Shown here piece after piece: positions 27,568 through 33,079 of a stretch of 33,079 nt of DNA. The notes beneath the pieces are model-generated. The model saw only the letters and a list, made by a program, of their open reading frames with translations, did not search any database and had not been told where the DNA came from. Positions within the stretch are counted from its first letter, which is position 1; the number at the start of each line of letters is the position of its first letter. The stretch is from a virus. The stretch spans positions 1 to 33,079 of the IMG/VR virus record IMGVR_UViG_3300028025_000783, one strand, 5' to 3'. The translations under genes were made by a program, and so were the position numbers.

Positions 27568-28440
27568 TTATGCCCCAAAAATTGCAACATTAATATCAAA
27601 TTGATTTAAAAGTGCAAGATTATTTCCAGCTAATATCCAAATATCACAAGCTGAAGTTGTTTTATTATTGTATGCAGTAGTGCTTGACAGTCCAGTTCCA
27701 GCAAAGCCTGTTGTTGTTGTACTACCAGTATTTCCTGACGATGTTACAGGAACATAATTTGCGTTTGCAAAAGATGTTGTAAAGTTTAAAGTTACTTTTC
27801 CTGTTGAATTATATGTTATAGAACTGATATTAAAACTTTGATTAATAACGCTTGCACCGCTACTAATATTAAAATTTACCCATGCTTTTGCAGTACCAGA
27901 TGAAACAGTAGGTGCGGAAGAAACCCAAGTAGTTCCATTAGAAGTTAAAATATTTCCTAATGTGCTTGGAGCCACAAATTGTGGTGCAGAAGTGCCATTA
28001 CCAAGCAAAACATTATTTGCAGTTAGTGTAGCCGCACCTATACCACCCTGTGCTACCGTTAAAGGTGTAGTTAGACCAGTAATAGAAGTAATGTCGCTGT
28101 TGGCACCTGATTTAGCGGCAACTAAATTAGTGCGTGATGTAGTAGCATTAGCAACATCTGACAAATTTGATGCTTTTAACAAAAATAAAGCACCGCTAGG
28201 AATTTGATTAACTGTGGCGGCATCGGTTGATGCTATTCCATCAGCTAACCCTGTAATACGATTAGCCCCCATTTTAAGGTTGCCAGTAGCGGTAGTTTGT
28301 CCGTCAGACGCTAGAGATCCTGTAAGGGCAGTAGCAATATCTGTAAGGGTGTTATTAGCCCATGTGCTAGATATAGTTGTTCCTGTAACTACTGGATTAC
28401 CAGCAGGTAGGGTATATGTACCCGATCCGTTTCTACTCAT
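27568..28440 (-). CDS. Tail fibre protein
   Basis: A 290-residue, Thr/Ser/Asn/Gly-rich fibre. It begins MSRNGSGTYTLPAGNPVVTG with TISSTWANNTLTDIATALTG, a common N-terminal attachment sequence of podovirus fibres, continues with NLKMGANRITGLADGIASTD (collagen-like turn repeat) and LTVAQGGIGAATLTANNVLL, and ends in a beta-rich tip (SACDIWILAGNNLALLNQFD). Receptor binding is the likely role. The C-terminal tip is the variable host-range part in relatives. Confidence 0.82.
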   Translation of the reverse strand: MSRNGSGTYTLPAGNPVVTGTTISSTWANNTLTDIATALTGSLASDGQTTATGNLKMGANRITGLADGIASTDAATVNQIPSGALFLLKASNLSDVANATTSRTNLVAAKSGANSDITSITGLTTPLTVAQGGIGAATLTANNVLLGNGTSAPQFVAPSTLGNILTSNGTTWVSSAPTVSSGTAKAWVNFNISSGASVINQSFNISSITYNSTGKVTLNFTTSFANANYVPVTSSGNTGSTTTTGFAGTGLSSTTAYNNKTTSACDIWILAGNNLALLNQFDINVAIFGA

Positions 28441-30386
28441 TTTGTTTTCCTCAATGCGTCTGCCATACCTTCAGGCGTATAGTTTACTGATTCTTTAACT
28501 TGCTTTTTGATACCCATTTCTTTAACTTTTTCTAATCCTTGTTTTACGCCAATTACACGGGCAACAGGAAGTAAAGCAACACCATCTAAAGCCTTCATTA
28601 AAGCACTAGAAGTATTGGAGTAATTGACAGCACCTTTAAGCGGAGCATTTACATTAAGGGTAGTTTCGTACAAGTTTCTAATTTCGTTAGCACCTGCTTT
28701 ACCAAAAATGTAGTCCAGTTTGCCGTCTTGATCTATTTCGTTAAGAACTGACTTAAATTTAGCAGGGGAAACAACGGGATTGCCAAAAGAATCGACATCA
28801 ATAGACGATGTAACCTTGTCTTTAATGTGCTGAATTGTTTGACCTTGTAGTTCTTTCCACGCTTGTTGACCTTGTTGACCACCTTTTTTAAGGGTTAGAC
28901 CAAGAGTGGCAACATCATCCCTAGAACCATCCAAAATAGAATGTTTAAAGACATCTTCAAACGCTACGGCACGGTCTGTAGTGCCTTTTTTGGTACGCAA
29001 TAGCTTGTCAATTGCACCCACATCTTCAAACTGCCTAGAATATTTAGTGCGTAAGGCTCTAGCTGTTTGATAAAGTTCACCGCCTTTGTTTTCGGTAGCG
29101 GCATTAATTAATTTTTTCATTTCTCCAGCGTGCATCATGCCTACCGCATCGCTTGGATCGTAGTTTTTATTAATAAACTGGAATATATCTTCCATTGAAT
29201 TAATAGGAATAGTTTTAGTGCCTGTTGGATCATTTACTTTTAATTGCTCATCAACCGCATCCAAAATAGGGGCTAATTTAGCCCTAACAGTAGGGGTTTG
29301 TTTGGCAATATAGGCTTCTAAAGGTGCATAATTAACAGGTTCTTGCATTTCACCTGATGCCCTAGCTTTTGTGTAGGCTTCATTTATTAATTTTTTAGCA
29401 TCTTTGGATTGCTGTACTAATGCAGAATCAACAACCTTACCTGTTTCACGCAGACCAAAGGTTTCTTTACCTGTAGCGTCTACATAAGCATCAAAGTTTT
29501 GCAAAATAGCGTCATTGGCTTGTGCTTTGCCTACAATTAAAGGTTTGCCAATAGTGTCAGGATATAACTTGGCTGTTTCAGCTTCAAACTGCTGGGTAGC
29601 TAAATCACGCTCTGCCATGCCTTTAGTTAGGGGAACTTTTACACGCAAGTTTTGAGCAGTTTCAAAACGGGTTCTAGCTTCAGGTACTTCTGCCGCACCT
29701 ACGCCAGCCATCGTTGGTTCTCTACGCAAAGCACTTGCAATTCTTGATGTAACGGGTTCAACTGCACCAGCTATTGTGCTTGTAACAGGTTGCACGGCTT
29801 CTTGAATCATCTGACCTTCATTGCGTAATGCTCCAGCCATTCTTCTACCAGCAGGAATCACGGATTCTTGAATCATTGGGCGTATTGCACCTGCCGCTTG
29901 CATAGCAGATGGAATCTTGCCAATTACAGGGGTAAAAGCAGGAATCTTAGCCGCAGTCAACGCTTCACCAACAGCACCCAAAGCCTCTTGAGATACAGGG
30001 GAAGTAGGTTGGTATTGCATTGCTTGGCTTGCTTGTTTGTAATACTTGTTAGCTAATTCAGGGGCGTTTTGACCCGTGCTAATAGCTTCAGGAATACTTC
30101 TAGCAACGCCATAAGCCATAGATAATGGCTCAGTAACCATTGCTCCAGCAATAGCCGTAGGGACTTCGTACAAGGCTTTTACTCGATCCATCATTGTTAC
30201 TGGTCTAGCTTGTGGTTGCGGATTGACTGCATTAGGGCGTGAACCTACAACGGTAGGAACATCAGTATTAATGACATTCCCAGCATTAGGAGATTGCGAT
30301 AGTTGATACCTAGCCAACAAATCTGCCTGAGTTACATTATCAGGCACATTTTTGACTAAAACGCCATCGGGCATCCTTACATCCAT
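28437..30386 (-). CDS. Internal virion/ejection protein
   Basis: A 649-residue protein with an N-terminal MDVRMPDGVLVKNVPDNVTQ then ADLLARYQLSQ, a short domain shared by podovirus internal virion proteins, a Pro-rich linker, an Ala/Gly/Met-rich stretch (VPTAIAGAMVTEPLSMAYGV) that could contact membranes, and a long helical body (EMKKLINAATENKGGELYQT). Such proteins are packaged in the head and ejected to form a DNA conduit. It overlaps the fibre gene by 4 bases. Role inferred from location and composition. Confidence 0.72.
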   Translation of the reverse strand: MDVRMPDGVLVKNVPDNVTQADLLARYQLSQSPNAGNVINTDVPTVVGSRPNAVNPQPQARPVTMMDRVKALYEVPTAIAGAMVTEPLSMAYGVARSIPEAISTGQNAPELANKYYKQASQAMQYQPTSPVSQEALGAVGEALTAAKIPAFTPVIGKIPSAMQAAGAIRPMIQESVIPAGRRMAGALRNEGQMIQEAVQPVTSTIAGAVEPVTSRIASALRREPTMAGVGAAEVPEARTRFETAQNLRVKVPLTKGMAERDLATQQFEAETAKLYPDTIGKPLIVGKAQANDAILQNFDAYVDATGKETFGLRETGKVVDSALVQQSKDAKKLINEAYTKARASGEMQEPVNYAPLEAYIAKQTPTVRAKLAPILDAVDEQLKVNDPTGTKTIPINSMEDIFQFINKNYDPSDAVGMMHAGEMKKLINAATENKGGELYQTARALRTKYSRQFEDVGAIDKLLRTKKGTTDRAVAFEDVFKHSILDGSRDDVATLGLTLKKGGQQGQQAWKELQGQTIQHIKDKVTSSIDVDSFGNPVVSPAKFKSVLNEIDQDGKLDYIFGKAGANEIRNLYETTLNVNAPLKGAVNYSNTSSALMKALDGVALLPVARVIGVKQGLEKVKEMGIKKQVKESVNYTPEGMADALRKTK

Positions 30387-30388
30387 GC

Positions 30389-31609
30389 TTATCTTCTTCC
30401 TGTAGGTAAGCTATTGAAATCAACTTCTTTTTTAGGGCCTAATGAAACTTTACCTGTGTCTTTAAGTTGAGTATCAATGGTATCCCAATCACCATTAGGG
30501 TAATATTTTTTCTGTAAATTAACCATTTGCTTCATAGTTGCAAGGCGAGATTCATTAGGAATGTTTGTGTTTCCTAGATCACCAGCTAATTTTTGATACA
30601 AAATAACATCAAGAACACCTTGTGGGCCTTCAAATCTTGGTTGCTTCATGGTCAAAGCACCTGAAAGCATTTTTAATTGTGCATCTGCTTCTGATTCTTG
30701 TTTTCTAGCACCAAAAGGCAAATTAAATGCTTCACCAGTAGTTGTAACTACATTAGATAAAAATCCTGAACTTGGTGCGTTAGAAGCCAAAATCTTTCCT
30801 GCTTCTTTCATTAACTCAAAACTGTCTTTAGCATTAACAACATTACCTTGTTGTTTTTTGCTAAATTCAAGTGCTAGTTCTCTATTTTGTTTAGGACTTA
30901 GCATTGGGTCAGGTTGGTATGCTGGGATTGTGCTTGGAGCAAAAGCTGGTTGACCTTGAGGTTGACCCATAGGTACACCTGTGCGAACCATAGGCTGACC
31001 ACCGCCACCATAACCAGTAATTCCTTCATCAGCCAATCTAGCGGCATCAGCAGGGCTCATAGATTTAGGAATTCTTTGCAATACTACAATTGGATTGTTT
31101 GGATCACGCAATTCAATGGCTGTACCAGTATCAATTTGCAATGGAGCACGGGGTTTACCTGCCCCAGTAAATACAGGTTTCATAGTAATTGGATCAATTA
31201 AAGTATCTTCTACACCTACTTTTATTGGGCCTTCATTCATCTTGCCAAAAGCAAATTGTCTTTGTGCCGCAGATGCTTTTGGATTTGCATAAAGATTTGC
31301 ATAATCAACTTTTCCAGCTTCTTTTCGTTGGTTAAAATCAGCCATAGCAGAAATTTCATCTGCTCTTAACTGCTTTGCTAAATTAATTTGGGCATCTTCG
31401 GCTTCTTTAATACCTTTTTGACCAACATAAGTATTAGCTAAACCAGCTAGATTTTGAAATATGCTAGGGGCAACATAGCGACCACTAACCATCTGACCTT
31501 GTGGCTGTTGCATACCCTGTTGCATCAACATTTCAGCCATTTTTTGTTGGCGTAATATTTTTTGTTGCTCCAACATCTGTTCGGGGTTTAGTGTTCCAAT
31601 ATCAGCCAT
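30389..31609 (-). CDS. Internal virion protein, Gln/Met-rich
   Basis: A 406-residue protein. The N-terminus is a Gln/Met-rich helix (LNPEQMLEQQKILRQQKMAE), then a helical SIFQNLAGLANTYVGQKGIK, a central Pro/Gly/Gln-rich linker (MGQPQGQPAFAPSTIPAYQP) and a C-terminal helical domain (ELALEFSKKQQGNVVNAKDS to YPNGDWDTIDTQLKDTGKVS). This is the middle member of a three-gene set of internal/ejection proteins. No enzymatic motif seen. Ends 3 bases from the next gene. Confidence 0.7.
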   Translation of the reverse strand: MADIGTLNPEQMLEQQKILRQQKMAEMLMQQGMQQPQGQMVSGRYVAPSIFQNLAGLANTYVGQKGIKEAEDAQINLAKQLRADEISAMADFNQRKEAGKVDYANLYANPKASAAQRQFAFGKMNEGPIKVGVEDTLIDPITMKPVFTGAGKPRAPLQIDTGTAIELRDPNNPIVVLQRIPKSMSPADAARLADEGITGYGGGGQPMVRTGVPMGQPQGQPAFAPSTIPAYQPDPMLSPKQNRELALEFSKKQQGNVVNAKDSFELMKEAGKILASNAPSSGFLSNVVTTTGEAFNLPFGARKQESEADAQLKMLSGALTMKQPRFEGPQGVLDVILYQKLAGDLGNTNIPNESRLATMKQMVNLQKKYYPNGDWDTIDTQLKDTGKVSLGPKKEVDFNSLPTGRR

Positions 31610-31611
31610 TG

Positions 31612-31941
31612 TTAATTCTCTCCTGTGCTGGTTGTCGGTACTTGACCTCGACCAAATCCACCGTACACATTTTCAGCACCGTATTGCATCATTTGGGGAA
31701 TAGAACTAGCGTAATTACCTAGTTTGTTTGCTAAACTTTGTGGATCTTTATTACGCAACGCTTGGGCTAAAGCCATAGGGTTCATACCACCGCCCTGAGA
31801 TTGACCAGCTTGGTTCATTAACTGGTTTTGCTGTGCAAGTGCGGCTTGTTGATTGGCTTGTTGCTGACCAAAGTTTTGAAACACGGGTTGCAATCCACTA
31901 ACATCTTGCATTGGTTGTTGGGGTAGGATGTAAGGATTCAT
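31612..31941 (-). CDS. Small Gln-rich virion-associated protein
   Basis: A 109-residue, Gln/Asn/Met/Gly-rich, low-complexity protein: NPYILPQQPMQDVSGLQPVF, NFGQQQANQQAALAQQNQLM, and a short helical AQALRNKDPQSLANKLGNY. Composition matches the flanking internal virion proteins. It overlaps the S74 gene by 4 bases. Probably an ejection or assembly partner; no family recognised. Confidence 0.62.
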   Translation of the reverse strand: MNPYILPQQPMQDVSGLQPVFQNFGQQQANQQAALAQQNQLMNQAGQSQGGGMNPMALAQALRNKDPQSLANKLGNYASSIPQMMQYGAENVYGGFGRGQVPTTSTGEN

Positions 31942-32963
31942 AGTAGTCCGTAATCTACGACTTTATAGCCGTCATTTAGGGTTTTAACTGCGTAAGGATA
32001 TACCTGCTCTACTTCTTGAGCCATGTAACCATAATGAACGCCTGATCCAGCTAATTCATGGTCTTTAAACTCAGGTTTATATTCATACTTATATATTGTC
32101 AAGCCGTTGTTGGCTATACCAATAGGCTCAATGTTTTCTTTAGTACGAATATCTGACATTAATGCCGCACCACCAAGACTAAACAAACCTTGTGTCATTG
32201 CATTATTAGCGGCATTTTGAGCATTAGCCGCACCCATTTGGGCGTTGTAACCCATCTGAGTAGCACCTAAAATATCAGCACCAGCCGTATTAGCTTGCAT
32301 TGCAGGGTTTACAAAGGTAGGACTTTGTACTTGAGCACCTGAACGCACCGCATTTAGCGTGTTAATAGGTTCGTTACGCTGATATGCTAATTCATTAAAC
32401 CCTTGTTGACGGGCTTGTTGACCAACGCCAAATCCTTGAGTTGTAGCACCCAAAAGAAGATCGTTTTCACGCTGGGATTGAGCCATCATTGCTCGGTTGT
32501 ACGCTTCAGAACCTACAGGAATACCTGAATTAGCTAGTTTTACATCTAATGCTTCACGCCCTTGTGCAATCTGTGGCTGAAGTCTTTGCATATAAGCATC
32601 TTGGTACGACTGACTAGGGTTAAAACCTGTAGAAACTAATTTGCTGGTATCAAAAGGCTGGCTAATCATGTTTTCTACATAACCAAGACCTTTTTGACCT
32701 AATTGACCAGTACCAATACTTAACTGGTTTTGAATATCTAATAATTGTTTCTGCTCAGGAGCAAGGGATTGTGTAGCTGTCCAAGTAGGATTGCCGTATG
32801 GGTCTTGACCACTAATATTGTAATTAAGCGACCCATAAGGGGTAACTTGATTTACACGGTTTGCCGCAGTAGCGGCTCTTGCCGCATCTAAATTACCTGC
32901 CGCAGTTGCTTGTGCCGCCGCTGTATAGTCGGGTGCTGGTGGAGCACTAGCTGACTTTCCCAT
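31938..32963 (-). CDS. Virion protein with C-terminal S74 intramolecular chaperone domain
   Basis: A 341-residue protein. Residues 1-270 are Ala/Gln/Asn-rich helical virion sequence (YTAAAQATAAGNLDAARAAT and similar). The C-terminal 75 residues begin MSDIRTKENIEPIG and include IYKYEYKPEFKDHE then GYMAQEVEQVYPYAV: the Peptidase_S74/endosialidase-chaperone domain, whose Ser-Asp site is cut after trimer folding. Usually this domain ends tail fibres or spikes, but here it caps a helical, ejection-protein-like chain. RBS AGGAGAAAG is close to the ATG. Its first bases overlap the stop of the acetyltransferase gene. Confidence 0.85.
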   Translation of the reverse strand: MGKSASAPPAPDYTAAAQATAAGNLDAARAATAANRVNQVTPYGSLNYNISGQDPYGNPTWTATQSLAPEQKQLLDIQNQLSIGTGQLGQKGLGYVENMISQPFDTSKLVSTGFNPSQSYQDAYMQRLQPQIAQGREALDVKLANSGIPVGSEAYNRAMMAQSQRENDLLLGATTQGFGVGQQARQQGFNELAYQRNEPINTLNAVRSGAQVQSPTFVNPAMQANTAGADILGATQMGYNAQMGAANAQNAANNAMTQGLFSLGGAALMSDIRTKENIEPIGIANNGLTIYKYEYKPEFKDHELAGSGVHYGYMAQEVEQVYPYAVKTLNDGYKVVDYGLL

Positions 32964-33079
32964 ATCTTTCTCCTAAAAATCTACATTTGTCTTTTGACAT
33001 TACAAAAAACAACAAATCTCCAGTAGGAAAAACATCAAGTAATCGTGCTTGTTCCTCAAACCCCAATTTCTTGACAAAC
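32947..33079 (-). CDS. GNAT-like acetyltransferase, 5' part cut by window edge
   Basis: The last 43 codons of an open frame that enters from the right edge: FVKKLGFEEQARLLDVFPTG then DLLFFVMSKDKCRFLGERYG and stop. A K-L-G-F-E-E..ARL segment, followed by G-D and a hydrophobic strand, is how many phage GNAT N-acetyltransferases end. The call rests on a short tail only. The stop lies 17 bases inside the S74 gene, so the two are coupled. Confidence 0.6.
   Translation of the reverse strand, partial: FVKKLGFEEQARLLDVFPTGDLLFFVMSKDKCRFLGERYGKVS

Noticed and set aside
1-33079. CRISPR arrays, insertion sequences, integrase or att sites
   Set aside because: No regularly spaced repeats, no transposase or recombinase motifs and no tRNA-like attachment site were seen.

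Overview
The window is most of a tailed double-stranded DNA phage genome (Caudoviricetes) with podovirus-type architecture. Evidence: small and large terminase, a P22 gp1-like portal with a long coiled-coil C-terminus, scaffold, major capsid protein, a gp4-like adaptor, a gp10-like tail-needle-neck protein, large proline/glutamine-rich internal virion proteins and an S74-tipped virion protein. There is no tail tape measure, sheath or tube gene. The style (AT-leaning bases, overlapping ATGA/TAATG junctions, many small conserved phage proteins, an M15 endolysin with a 3TM holin) resembles uncultured aquatic phages of Gram-negative, probably proteobacterial, hosts; the host is inference. No integrase or excisionase is visible.

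Layout. 1-16640 (minus strand): virion and packaging genes, transcribed right to left: VRR-NUC nuclease, ferritin-like protein, small basic proteins, an ADP-ribosyltransferase-like protein, TerS, TerL, decoration-like protein, portal, a beta-propeller/fibre protein, a glycosyltransferase, scaffold, capsid, a small capsid-associated protein, gp4-like, HNH and gp10-like (cut by the left edge). 16698-18000 (plus): metallophosphoesterase and SprT-like protease. 18109-20126 (minus): early/replication cassette of small genes including a Ref-like nuclease and a helicase-loader-like protein. 20164-20534: non-coding structured DNA ending in a long hairpin. 20567-21344 (minus): DUF5672 glycosyltransferase and a Cro/YdaS-like repressor. 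21455-25435 (plus): SSB-like protein, methyltransferase, PD-(D/E)XK exonuclease, then small accessory genes after a second structured gap (23552-23777). 25432-33079 (minus): lysis, tail fibre, internal virion proteins, S74 protein and the 3' end of an acetyltransferase gene. The late operon leaves the left edge inside gp10 and the right edge starts inside another minus-strand gene, so the two ends probably join across a missing segment of a circular map.

Two results stand out. First, the major capsid gene is split into three exons by two ORF-less group I introns of about 239 and 231 nt. They have recognisable P3, P5, P7, P8 and P9 helices, GNRA-capped P8 loops and compensatory changes between copies. 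Read without splicing, the capsid looks like two unrelated ORFs and the last exon is missed. Second, the small repressor gene lies beside copies of a 14-bp palindrome (TTAAG-N4-CTTAA). Copies recur between the -35 and -10 boxes of promoters at 20133-20163, 21386-21414 and 23778-23807, at the repressor's own start, and in degenerate form at 16666. This suggests one switch controlling all early transcripts. The structured non-coding gaps, a glycosyltransferase gene with no AUG/GUG/UUG start, and a terminase-adjacent ADP-ribosyltransferase-like protein also deserve attention.

No tRNA, CRISPR array, insertion sequence, DNA polymerase, primase or replicative helicase was recognised. All functional calls come from reading motifs; no database search was made.
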